From: Geobacillus thermocatenulatus
Lineage (GTDB): Bacteria > Bacillota > Bacilli > Bacillales > Anoxybacillaceae
Reading direction: 5' to 3'
NCBI RefSeq assembly: GCF_002217655.1
Contig: NZ_NEWK01000001.1
Span: 258,001-322,000, forward strand
DNA length: 64,000 bases
Shown here: one piece after another, positions 7,825 through 15,172 of the stretch
Numbering within the stretch: the first letter of the stretch is position 1
Layout: the number at the start of each line of letters is the position of its first letter
Position numbers and translations under genes: made by a program
The notes under the pieces: model-generated
Database searches by the model: none
Told to the model about the DNA's origin: nothing
The model's input: the letters and a program-made list of their open reading frames with translations, nothing else

Positions 7825-9036
7825 TTACATTACAGTTTCTCTTGGCGTACCTTTTCTCACATTAATTAATAACGAAGATAAACTAGTAACTATACCCAAA
7901 GCACCTGCAATGAAGAAAAGATATTTTATATTGAAATAATCAACACTGACCCCAAAAATAAACTGGGCTACTGGCGTTGAAAGCATTGAAATCGCCATCA
8001 TAATACTATTAACTCTTCCTAATAAATGAATAGGCACAGAACGTTGAACAAAAGTAGGTATAAGGACTCCTATAAAACCAGTAATTAAGCCAATTACAAA
8101 AACGAAAATTAGAATAATCAAAAAATTTTGGGTGAAACATAGTGCGGCAATACCAGTAGCTTGTAAAAGAAAAGATAAATAAATAATCTTCAATTCAACC
8201 TTGTGAATGCTTTTAACTGAAAAGATTAAACCAGTTAACAAACTTCCCATTGACATCGATGAATATATATATCCTAAATACTTAGCATCATCACTAACAT
8301 TTTTAGCTAAAAAAGGGAACAATACATTAACCCCGTTTGCTCCAATATTTACAAAAAACATAGTTATAACCAAATAAAAAATCATTTTTTGTCTATTCAA
8401 AAAACTAAAACCAAGTCTTAAATCCGAAAAGTAAGAAGTTTTATCATTATTATCGTTTATATTTTCAAGATGACTATTTTTAGAGTCAATAAACAAAATT
8501 AAAAAAGTTGAAAATGCATATAAGATAGAAATGGCTATCAAGGAATGTTCTATTGAGATTGATTCAACCATCCAAGCGGCTATTAAAGGGCCCAAAATGA
8601 TCGTTGTTCTTACAACAGTGAAGTATTGACTATTGAGACGACTCAAATATTCAGTAGCGACTAATCTTGGCTTTATTGATTCTGAGGCTGACCAATAAAA
8701 AGCATCAATCGCTCCAAACAAAACGGAGACCATTATGAGAATTACAAAAGAGATAGTATGATCCCATAACAGAATAGCCAAAACTAACACAATGATTGTC
8801 CTTATCATGTCTGACAACCACAGAAACAACTTTGCCCCTATTCGATCAATAACCGGTCCGCAAAGAAGCCCAGCAATAAATCTCGACAAACCTAGGGAAA
8901 ATAAAACTGCTCCCATCAAAAAACCTGATTGTAAAACGTCAGCAATATACCAAGCTATAACAACACTGTATATGACGTCCCCCAAGTTTGAAAGAAACGT
9001 TGCTATACAAAATTTTGTAGCGTTCAAAATGATCAC
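7825..9036 (-). CDS. MFS transporter (MFS_3, drug/peptide efflux type)
   Basis: A 403-residue integral membrane protein with about 12 hydrophobic helices and MFS features: LSNLGDVIYSVVIAWYIAD in helix 1, GLLCGPVIDRIGAKLFLWLSD as the cytoplasmic loop 2-3 motif A variant, and a second-half repeat with GLITGFIGVLIPTFVQRSVP and LLGRVNSIMMA. Close in style to the macrolide-efflux/MFS_3 proteins. It is markedly AT-rich compared with the amidohydrolase operon, indicating transfer. The start is taken as GTG 9036, with only a weak AAGG nearby. It is followed closely by the flavoprotein stub and was probably co-transcribed with it. Confidence 0.85.
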   Translation of the reverse strand: MIILNATKFCIATFLSNLGDVIYSVVIAWYIADVLQSGFLMGAVLFSLGLSRFIAGLLCGPVIDRIGAKLFLWLSDMIRTIIVLVLAILLWDHTISFVILIMVSVLFGAIDAFYWSASESIKPRLVATEYLSRLNSQYFTVVRTTIILGPLIAAWMVESISIEHSLIAISILYAFSTFLILFIDSKNSHLENINDNNDKTSYFSDLRLGFSFLNRQKMIFYLVITMFFVNIGANGVNVLFPFLAKNVSDDAKYLGYIYSSMSMGSLLTGLIFSVKSIHKVELKIIYLSFLLQATGIAALCFTQNFLIILIFVFVIGLITGFIGVLIPTFVQRSVPIHLLGRVNSIMMAISMLSTPVAQFIFGVSVDYFNIKYLFFIAGALGIVTSLSSLLINVRKGTPRETVM

Positions 9037-9258
9037 CCTTAGAAAGATTGAGACTAGGCATGTAACGCACTTGTGAAACAGAACAAAATCAAAACATAGG
9101 ATAAGGGGTGGTTTTAATATAACTAAATATTCATTATATTACAGTTATTACAATAATTATTTTATCGGGAAAATACGGTAATGTAAAGAGTTTTTTGTAA
9201 TACCTCGTCTCGTTTTGTCGGATATCGTTGAATGCAACATATCTTATGTTATGTTGAA
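9037..9258. other. intergenic region upstream of the MFS gene
   Basis: AT-rich, no gene seen. It should contain the minus-strand promoter of the transporter; no pair of boxes stands out clearly. Confidence 0.4.
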
Positions 9259-9285
9259 TAAAAAACACCACCCATAGAAGGTGGT
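9259..9285 (-). terminator. minus-strand terminator behind the truncated gene at 9288
   Basis: On the minus strand ACCACC and GGTGGT pair across a 7-base loop and are followed by G and six T. It starts directly after the stop of the gene fragment at 9288-9448, showing that this fragment is the true 3' end of a former gene. Confidence 0.75.
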
Positions 9286-9287
9286 AT

Positions 9288-9448
9288 TTAGCTGATAGTT
9301 TCATTAAAATGTTTAGACAACTGTAGATAACCGGTCAAACTTACTTCCGGTAATTCCTTGGATTGATCCCATTCAAAATATCTTATATTTTGTATTAAAG
9401 AACTGTAGATGAGCAAATTTGCTAACATAAATTGACAATCAAACAAAA
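9288..9448 (-). pseudogene. 3' end of an unknown gene cut by an IS
   Basis: An open frame of about 52 residues (ending LTGYLQLSKHFNETIS) runs out of the IS end near 9449 and stops just before a good terminator. Base composition matches the AT-rich island. I do not recognise the protein. The frame continues into the IS sequence to 9515, but that part (reading HIYFTQGVPFMSPF) is an artefact of the IS end. Confidence 0.45.
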
Positions 9449-9634
9449 AAGGAGACATGAACGGGACTCCTTGAGTAAAATAGATGTGCTCACAACTACC
9501 CACAAGGAGGTTCATGTCTCATGAATAGATTAGCACATCACCAAGGAATCCACAAGTTTTTCCTAGTGTTAGAGTCAGTCAAGACTTTGTGGAGAACATT
9601 TTTTCGGTTCACTACGGGCGTTGTCAATCACTAG
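9449..9634 (+). mobile_element. IS fragment with 5' end of an IS4/IS701-type transposase
   Basis: Begins at GGAGACATGAACGGGACTCC, followed by AAGGAGG and ATG 9521. The frame reads MNRLAHHQGIHKFFLVLES and stops after 37 residues (TAG 9632-9634). HHQGIHKFF is a start I associate with IS4/IS701-like transposases of Bacillaceae, which are normally near 400 residues. Only the left end remains. A GGTTCACT/AGTGAACC inverted repeat (9606-9644) covers the break. Confidence 0.55.
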
Positions 9635-9721
9635 TTAGTGAACCATTTTCAGGAATTGATATCGTAAGTGCTTTCGGACCCTCATCCCTCATCTTGAGGT
9701 GATCATATTGTATTCCATTTT

Positions 9722-10246
9722 TTACATCCAACCACCATCCCGGAGCGCCGACAACGCTTGATGGATCGGCGTCCCGGATGATCGTTGCAGACACGGTATA
9801 TTCTGACGCACCACATCCACCCACAACCGTCCTGCCTTCCGTTTGGCCTGTTCGATCCGCTTGGACTTCGTCGAGGCCGAGGCTGCCCTCCGGGGCTCTT
9901 CCTCCTCCAACTGCCCCTTTCTCCACCCGATCCCGTCGATTCGGGCCACCATCGCTTTTAGAAACGCCCGAAGCCCTTGGTCTTTCCAGCTGCGGCGGGA
10001 TTTCACCCGATGCGCAAACCGGCTCATCACGCTCTCGGCGTGGCCCATCGGACGCATGCCGGTCGTCTCCACCCCTTGCTCGGACAGCCACTCCCGATCG
10101 TCCTGGATGCATCCCGGCATCGACTCGATCCGGCGGATCATGGCAGCCAGCTGTTGTTCTTTCGCTTCGTCCTCCAACGTGCCGACCGTGCTGTTCAGCT
10201 CCACGAGAATCCCTTCTTCGTCTTGTTTTGCCAGCTTCTTTCGCAC
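9722..10246 (-). pseudogene. ISLre2 (UPF0236) transposase, C-terminal third
   Basis: A 174-residue open frame with the ISLre2 family signature MGHAESVMSRFAHRVKSRR and the following WKDQGLRAFLKAM. Intact ISLre2 transposases are about 450-480 residues, so the N-terminal two thirds are missing. The lost part is replaced near 10250 by the repeat array of a different element. The high GC contrasts with the AT-rich island to the left. Non-functional. Confidence 0.75.
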
Positions 10247-10252
10247 GTGTAA

Positions 10253-10380
10253 ATTAGCACATTCTTTCAGAATCCCTTTTTCAAATTATTTCAGATGGAT
10301 TCCGAAATAATGTGCAAAATTTTTGCCGATTATTCCGGACTTTGCACATTCTTTCGGAACGTTTGCACGCTCTTTCAAAT
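10253..10380. repeat. array of short direct repeats, probable transposon end
   Basis: At least four copies of a unit like GCACATTCTTTCGGAA occur with variants (GCACATTCTTTCAGAA, GCCGATTATTCCGGAC, GCACGCTCTTTCAAAT), spaced roughly 18-21 bases in places, plus one inverted copy (TTCCGAAATAATGTGC). Such arrays are transposase binding sites at the ends of elements that use a TniB/ExeA-type ATPase. The stop codon of that ATPase gene (10375-10377, complement) lies within the last repeat. Confidence 0.6.
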
Positions 10381-10498
10381 GAAGATTTCCAGCGCGCCTG
10401 ATGGAATGATGGAAAAGAGAAAGCACAAAAGAGGCCGATTCGGCTCCTTTCGTGCTAATACCCCCATTTCCTCTAAGGCCATGCGCACCACTTCCTCG

Positions 10499-10506
10499 TC
10501 AATGAC
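10499..10506. repeat. target-site duplication, left copy (TCAATGAC)
   Basis: TCAATGAC directly before the IS6-like element; the same 8 bases follow it at 12355-12362. Confidence 0.8.
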
Positions 10507-10573
10507 GGTATTGTCAAAAGTTTATCCTCCACACTCACGGTTTTCCCTTGAGTTTCAACGGTTGGAAGAAAAA

Positions 10574-10667
10574 AAGCTTGCCACCCCCGTTGTTTTCGGC
10601 CATCATTGAGGTAACCACACACTCAACAGCCAAAACAAAGGAGTGACAAGCTTTGTTACCTCAATGA
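10574..10667 (+). promoter_or_regulatory. pseudoknot-forming leader of the IS6-like transposase
   Basis: Four segments are arranged A-B-A'-B': AAGCTTGCCAC, TCATTGAGGTAAC (10603-10615), GTGACAAGCTT, GTTACCTCAATGA (10655-10667). B/B' is a perfect 13-bp pairing; A/A' pairs with one mismatch. They can form alternative hairpins or a pseudoknot just upstream of the transposase frame, and AAAGGAG lies between them, so control of translation is plausible. Confidence 0.5.
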
Positions 10668-10676
10668 TTAGCCTAT

Positions 10677-12089
10677 TTGCTTCAAATCATCAAGACCCAA
10701 TATCAAATCATTGTGTATCTCATGGGTGTGATCGTGGGAAAATCCCTGAATCGTAAGGACTTGGACGAACCCGTCCAAAAACCGTACCGAAAACTTCAGA
10801 TCGATGACCTTCCGATCATCGATGTACCGGAAACCCTTGATTACCGGAAGTTGTTGGCGGACTACGAAGCCCAGCACGGACGTCCTTTGCGGCCCATCCA
10901 GCGCCGCGCGAAGGCGAAACACCGTGTTCCGGATTCGTTGACCTGCCCTCGCTGCCAGGCTCCCTCTTCTTACCTGTACGCCAATAACGGCGGAAAAGGG
11001 CAATACCAATGCAAAGTGTGCCAGTGCCGGTTCAACCACCGAAATCGGTTCACCAAGCAAGCGGTCTTTCGCTGCCCGCACTGCAAAAAGACGCTGGAAA
11101 AAATCAAGGAACGCAAAGAATACAACATCTATAAGTGCAAGAACAACGCTTGCCCGTTTTACCAGGCCAACCTTCGCCGGATGACGAAGAAGGAGCGCCA
11201 ACAGTTTCAACAGGATCCTCAAGCCTTCAAGGTGCGGTATTTGTTTCGAGAGTTCTTGTTTGACTTTCTCCCGTTGGCTTCCTCGTCGCTCATCAAGCCG
11301 AAGGTCGATTTGTCCCGGCTGGCTGCGTCGCCGCACGTGTTGGGGCTCGTGTTGACGTACTACGTCAACTTTGGGATGTCCTCGAGGGAGACCGCCGCCG
11401 CCATGAAGGACATCCATGGCGTCTCGATCTCCCATCAGACGGTGCTCAACTACGCCAACAGCGTCGCGCTTTGGATCAAGCCCTTTGTCGACCGGTTCCC
11501 GTATGAGCTGTCCGGTTCGTTTTGCGGGGACGAGACGTATATTCGCGTCAAAGGGCGCTGGCATTACCTGTTCTTTATGTTTGACGCCGTCAAAAAGATC
11601 GTGCTGTCGTATCGCGTCTCGCCCAACCGGGACACGCTCTCGGCCATCAAGGCCATCGATGATGTCCTCAGGAAGCTAGCGTCCCTCCCAGACGACTTGT
11701 CGTTCGTCGTGGATGGCAACCCGATTTACCTGCTGGCGCAACACTTCTTCGCCCAACACGGGATTTCATTTGACGTCCGCCAAGTGATCGGGCTGACCAA
11801 TGAGGATCCGGTCTCGGAAGAGTTTCGCCCTCTCAAGCAGATCATCGAGCGATTCAACCGGACCTTTAAAGGCAACTACCGCCCGACCCATGGGTTTGGT
11901 GCGGAAGAAGGCTCGGTGTCCTTTGTGACGCTGTTTGTGGCGTATTTCAACTTTCTGCGCCCACACAGCGCGCTCGAAGGCCGGGTGCCGGTCGTCATCC
12001 CGGAACTGGCGGATCTTCCGCATATGCCGGCCCGGTGGACGAAGCTGATCGCCATGGCACAAGCGTTTCTCCAACAAGAGGCGGCCTGA
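10677..12089 (+). CDS. IS6-like DDE transposase with N-terminal zinc ribbons
   Basis: A 470-residue frame starting at TTG 10677 (ATG 10719 is an alternative). Zinc-binding clusters appear near residues 80-160: CPRCQAPSSY, CKVCQCRFNHR, CPHCKK and CKNNACPFY. The catalytic core follows: CGDETYIRVKGRWHYLF with the first Asp, FVVDGNPIYLLA with the second, and the Glu in GAEEGSVSFVTLF before FNFLRPHSALEG. The core is IS6-like, but the protein is about twice the usual IS6 length because of the zinc ribbon region. No clear ribosome site precedes TTG. Confidence 0.85.
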   Translation: MLQIIKTQYQIIVYLMGVIVGKSLNRKDLDEPVQKPYRKLQIDDLPIIDVPETLDYRKLLADYEAQHGRPLRPIQRRAKAKHRVPDSLTCPRCQAPSSYLYANNGGKGQYQCKVCQCRFNHRNRFTKQAVFRCPHCKKTLEKIKERKEYNIYKCKNNACPFYQANLRRMTKKERQQFQQDPQAFKVRYLFREFLFDFLPLASSSLIKPKVDLSRLAASPHVLGLVLTYYVNFGMSSRETAAAMKDIHGVSISHQTVLNYANSVALWIKPFVDRFPYELSGSFCGDETYIRVKGRWHYLFFMFDAVKKIVLSYRVSPNRDTLSAIKAIDDVLRKLASLPDDLSFVVDGNPIYLLAQHFFAQHGISFDVRQVIGLTNEDPVSEEFRPLKQIIERFNRTFKGNYRPTHGFGAEEGSVSFVTLFVAYFNFLRPHSALEGRVPVVIPELADLPHMPARWTKLIAMAQAFLQQEAA

Positions 12090-12354
12090 CTTTTTTGTCC
12101 GCCGGAGCCCGTTGAACAGAACTCCTGCCGGATTCGGCGAAGCGAACCCTTGACCAACCGAACACCGCCAAAGGTAAAATTCGGTCATGGCAAGGGCGGC
12201 TTTCTTATTGCCTTCTTTTTTGTCCCCGTCGCCCTTGACGACTCTTCCGCACCTTTGGCGGGTGTTGGTCAAGGGCGAATCCGGCCCTCCGCATGCCCCA
12301 CGATGCTCAATGGGATGATCTGTGTGGAGTTTTCATAGAACTTTTGACGCTACC

Positions 12355-12362
12355 TCAATGAC
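12355..12362. repeat. target-site duplication, right copy (TCAATGAC)
   Basis: Identical to 10499-10506; marks the IS6-like insertion in the ATPase gene. Confidence 0.8.
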
Positions 12363-12467
12363 GTCCTTTTTCAGCTGATGCCCGTACAACAGGCACATCG
12401 TGGCCAATGCGTTGATCACACGGGGACAGCCTCGCGATTGCAGAACGATCGCCTCCAACGACGATGG

Positions 12468-12630
12468 GGTGAAGATCGGATGCTTTTTCTACGTCGGCGC
12501 GGGCAATGTAGAAAAAGGCATCGTTTACCCGCACCACCACCCGCGCTTTACGATTGACGAAGACGCGCTTGAGATCGGCGTGCAAATGTTTGTCGCGGCG
12601 ACGTTGAAACTGTTGGCGGAAGTAGAGTAG
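12468..12630 (+). pseudogene. M20D amidohydrolase C-terminal fragment
   Basis: The last 50 codons (GCFFYVGAGNVEKG, YPHHHPRFTIDEDALEIG, to a stop at 12630) are nearly the same as the C-terminus of the amidohydrolase at 4107-5291, differing at a few residues. Nothing of the upstream 340 residues is present. It is a second locus whose body was removed, abutting the ATPase fragment. There is no start codon or ribosome site. Confidence 0.8.
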
Positions 12631-12679
12631 GATGCTTCCGCTTTTTTGTACATCATAAAGGCGGATCGATATATTGCAT

Positions 12680-12827
12680 CTCATATTTCGCAACCTTTGC
12701 ATAATATACAAAAAATAACCAGAATATTCGCATAAAAATAATTTTTTATAAAAAATGTAAAATAATTAATTTTTATTCGGTCAAATCGGGCTTATTTCGA
12801 ATTTTTATTCAGGGTGCGAAATGTGAG
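12680..12827. mobile_element. 148-bp IS1634-derived MITE with 6-bp target duplications
   Basis: Ends CTCATATTTCGCAACC and the complement of CTCACATTTCGCACCC, matching the IS1634-like termini, flanked by TTGCAT on both sides (12674-12679 and 12828-12833). The interior is about 80% A+T and has no gene. It should be mobilised by the IS1634-like transposase. Confidence 0.75.
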
Positions 12828-12971
12828 TTGCATGCTCTTTCTCTGTCGCTAATTCACATGGTTGAACTTGGTGTAGCTCACATGAGTGGATAAAGGAAAT
12901 AAAGAGAGCATGGGGACTCTTTGCCTTCCTTAATGTTTGTTTTGGACTTCGATTCGATCAAGACGACAAGG

Positions 12972-13694
12972 CTAGGCGATTTTGACAATTTTTGTGATCG
13001 GTGCTAGGTCGAGGTCTTGGTTGTAAAGAGCGTGGACAAAATCGCCGTCAAGCGTAGCGAAGTAGTCATAATGATGATATGTTGCAATGGCGTAGTGCAA
13101 GGCATCATAGGCTTCGAGCTGAAGGAGCCGCATTTGAGCCAAGGCTAAATCTTGAATGTTGGCATCTGTTGTTAGGAATTCGATGCGGAAATGTTGCCTT
13201 ATGGCAGATAAAAATTCATTATATCGATCAATGGAACTGTTGTAGAAGATTTGCAACTTGTTTCTTTGTGAGGGATAATTCATTTTCACGAATTTGATTA
13301 ATTCTGAAATATTAATAGAAACGTTCTTCTTGTAGAATTTTGGAATATGTTTTTTCCAAACGTTATATAGGAAGGGTACGCTTTCTTCTAATTCTCCAAG
13401 GGGATGATTTTGGCGAGACTTTGAATGTAAATTGGATTGATTTTTATGGTAGATTTCTAATGGTAATAGAATTTCTTGAATGAATAAGTTATGTACCACT
13501 TCCCCAAATACATGTGTACTTATCCCTAATTTCGTTACACCTTCGTTATGCCATTTTTGAAGGATTTCACATACCTTATCTCCCCTTGGATCATCGGAGT
13601 CCATATAGGCCAAAATAAAACAAGCATCGATGTATATAGACGCTTGTCCAAAATGTTCATCTATGGCATCTTCATATGTCATCACAAACGACAT
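12972..13694 (-). CDS. PIN-domain protein (VapC-like nuclease)
   Basis: A 240-residue protein with the PIN signature: D23 in YIDACFILAYMDSDD, E65 in HVFGEVVH, D197 in EAYDALHYAIATY and D216/D218 in FATLDGDF. These acidic residues bind metal in PIN ribonucleases. It is about 100 residues longer than a usual VapC; the extra part is residues 75-170, rich in charged helix. It begins 6 bases after a 53-residue gene, the arrangement of an antitoxin-toxin pair. The DNA is AT-rich. Toxin function is inferred; it could also be a house-keeping PIN nuclease. Confidence 0.72.
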   Translation of the reverse strand: MSFVMTYEDAIDEHFGQASIYIDACFILAYMDSDDPRGDKVCEILQKWHNEGVTKLGISTHVFGEVVHNLFIQEILLPLEIYHKNQSNLHSKSRQNHPLGELEESVPFLYNVWKKHIPKFYKKNVSINISELIKFVKMNYPSQRNKLQIFYNSSIDRYNEFLSAIRQHFRIEFLTTDANIQDLALAQMRLLQLEAYDALHYAIATYHHYDYFATLDGDFVHALYNQDLDLAPITKIVKIA

Positions 13695-13700
13695 AATCGG

Positions 13701-13862
13701 CTACCGTCCTTGTTTGTAGATGTCTACTAATTTTTTGCCAAAGGGAGAAGGTTTGGCTATTTTTTTTCGTAATTCGGCAAATGAAAGATCCTTATTCGGT
13801 TTGTTGGCCTGTTCCGTGCAAGATAGTGTCACCCTCATTTTCGTTTCCAAAGCGGAGGGCAT
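13701..13862 (-). CDS. small protein upstream of the PIN gene, possible antitoxin
   Basis: A 53-residue frame, MPSALETKMRVTLSC to LVDIYKQGR, starting at ATG 13862 with AGGTGA eight bases upstream and a TATAAT box some 40 bases before it. It is basic in its second half (AELRKKIAKPSPFGKK). The stop lies 6 bases before the PIN start, so the two are co-transcribed. It does not look like a standard VapB AbrB or Phd fold. Role as antitoxin is inferred from position only. Confidence 0.55.
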   Translation of the reverse strand: MPSALETKMRVTLSCTEQANKPNKDLSFAELRKKIAKPSPFGKKLVDIYKQGR

Positions 13863-14209
13863 ATTGATCACCTCATTGATTCTCCTTTCTAAAAATTATA
13901 ATGCTGGCCAGAAAAAATGTACAGATTTTTCTTTTACTACTATACCCTTGTTCATGAAAACATAAACACGGAGAGAATCTCCCTTAAAAGGGGAATGGGT
14001 GAAAGAAAAGGGGAACGGAAAAGAAGTCTTCTTTCCAGCCTGTGAGCGAACGATTTTAAAACAACGGTGAAGAAGCTTTCAAAAAAGAAAATGGAAAAAT
14101 ATCACCATCCCTGTTATGATGGTAAAGGGTTTAGCGAACAAGGTGTCTACTTTCGTTTGTTGTTTAGGTACCTTGTTTTGTTGGTAAAAAGGTGTTGGCA
14201 GGTGAAACG
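13863..14209. other. intergenic region between PIN locus and vanZ
   Basis: Holds the minus-strand promoter of the PIN pair (TATAAT near 13897-13902) and probably a plus-strand promoter near 14120 (TTATGAT). No gene or strong structure seen. Confidence 0.4.
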
Positions 14210-14662
14210 ATGAGAGATTTCCTTTCCCGCTGGCTTCCTGTCATTCTCTGGTGTGTCGTCATTTACACGTTCAGCGAGTCTTCCTGGTTCACTGGGGCGA
14301 ATACGGCGCATGTGCTGCAGATGATTTTATCGTACTTGCCGTTTGGCGGCGGGGATGAAGAGGGGCCGCCATTTTTGAACTTTTTGATTCGCAAAGCGGC
14401 GCATTTGACGGAGTTTGGCATTTTGGCCGCGCTTGTGTGGCGGGCGCTGTTGCCCAAGCGGTTTGCGTATGCAGGCGCTTGGCTGTTTGCGACCGCCTAC
14501 GCGGCGACCGATGAGTGGCACCAATCGTTTGAACCAGGGCGGACGGCGACGCCAAAAGACGTGGCGATTGATTCGTGCGGGGCGCTGATTGCGCTTTTGA
14601 TCGTCTTTGTTTGCCGCCATTGGTTAAGGACAAAGCATTGTGCGGTCAAACGCGGCGTATAA
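14210..14662 (+). CDS. VanZ family membrane protein
   Basis: About 150 residues with four hydrophobic helices and VanZ motifs: YTFSESS after helix 1, FLIRKAAHLTEFGILAALVWRAL, and AATDEWHQSFEPGRTATPKDVAIDSCGALI with the conserved acidic and histidine residues. VanZ proteins are associated with cell-envelope functions and low-level teicoplanin resistance; their reaction is not known. ATG 14210 with AGGTGAA is preferred to an upstream TTG at 14192. Confidence 0.85.
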   Translation: MRDFLSRWLPVILWCVVIYTFSESSWFTGANTAHVLQMILSYLPFGGGDEEGPPFLNFLIRKAAHLTEFGILAALVWRALLPKRFAYAGAWLFATAYAATDEWHQSFEPGRTATPKDVAIDSCGALIALLIVFVCRHWLRTKHCAVKRGV

Positions 14663-14748
14663 TAGAATGAGCTCTCCCGATGTATCGGCTTAGATGTAAA
14701 AGGAAAGAATGGCAAATAACAAGTTTGCGAGAAAAGGGAGAGAGAGCC

Positions 14749-14865
14749 ATGGTCGCGTTTATCGCGGGAATGTTTGTCGGCTCGTTCGTGATGCTCGTCA
14801 TCATGAGCATGATGGTGGCCGCGAAACGGGCGGATGAAGCGAGCGAACGGTGGAGGGAAAAGTGA
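14749..14865 (+). CDS. small single-pass membrane protein (DUF3789-like)
   Basis: A 38-residue protein: MVAFIAGMFVGSFVMLVIMS forms one membrane helix, followed by a charged tail (AAKRADEASERWREK). Starts at ATG 14749 after AAAAGGGAGAGAGAG. Resembles DUF3789-type short proteins. It lies between vanZ and a terminator. Function unknown. Confidence 0.65.
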   Translation: MVAFIAGMFVGSFVMLVIMSMMVAAKRADEASERWREK

Positions 14866-14869
14866 GAAG

Positions 14870-14898
14870 TCCCTTGCGGCAGGCAAGGGATTTTTTTT
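14870..14898 (+). terminator. intrinsic terminator
   Basis: TCCCTTGC and GCAAGGGA pair with a short loop, followed by eight T. Ends the vanZ/small protein unit. Confidence 0.9.
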
Positions 14899-15045
14899 GA
14901 AAATGCTGTGCGATCATGTTTACGTCAGCTTGCAAAAAAGGCCGCACATTGTTTGAGAACCGCCGTGAAAGACCGACGAAGTACAACGGATTCGAAAAGT
15001 TGAAGGGGATAAAATTATGTTTTTTTGTAAGGTTTTTTAGTTTGA

Positions 15046-15071
15046 GAAACGTTGCTGGGGAGCAACATTTC
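15046..15071. repeat. hairpin upstream of the ribose operon
   Basis: GAAACGTTGCT-GGGG-AGCAACATTTC, a near-perfect stem with a four-G loop, no T run. Lies 30 bases before the -35 box of rbsR. Function unknown. Confidence 0.5.
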
Positions 15072-15100
15072 CCCTTAAATCACTAGTATTTAAAAAAAGC

Positions 15101-15151
15101 TTGATGGCGCACAAAAAATAGGATATACTATGTGTAACCGGTTACACATAG
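15101..15151 (+). promoter_or_regulatory. rbs promoter and RbsR operator
   Basis: TTGATG (15101-15106), 17-base spacer, TATACT (15124-15129). A perfect 24-bp palindrome with core TGTGTAACCGGTTACACA (15131-15148) overlaps the -10 end and the start site. This is a classic LacI-family operator, expected to be bound by RbsR encoded immediately downstream, giving autorepression relieved by ribose. CcpA could also recognise the core. Confidence 0.88.
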
Positions 15152-15172
15152 ACAGAAAAGAAGGAAGCGAAC

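Larger units (their letters stand above)
10507..12354 (+). mobile_element. IS6-like insertion sequence, 1848 bp
   Basis: Terminal inverted repeats GGTATTGTCAAAAGTT (left) and the complement of GGTAGCGTCAAAAGTT (right), with 8-bp direct repeats TCAATGAC on both sides, the length typical of the IS6 family. One transposase gene. A 170-base leader precedes it, containing interlocking inverted repeats (10574-10667). Being intact with perfect duplications, it is a recent arrival. Confidence 0.85.
10375..12469 (-). pseudogene. TniB/ExeA-type AAA ATPase, C-terminal part, split by an IS6-like element
   Basis: The minus strand reads SRGCPRVINALATMCLLYGH then QLKKDVI (12363-12469) and, beyond the IS6-like insertion, DEEVVRMALEEMGVLARKEP to the stop at 10375. 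Joining across one copy of the 8-bp duplication gives QLKKDVIDEEVVRMALEEMG, continuous in frame. GCPRVIN and the following helices match the lid region of transposition ATPases of the TniB/ExeA group, which work with a Mu-like DDE transposase. The upstream ATPase core is missing and replaced at about 12468 by an amidohydrolase fragment. Confidence 0.6.
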
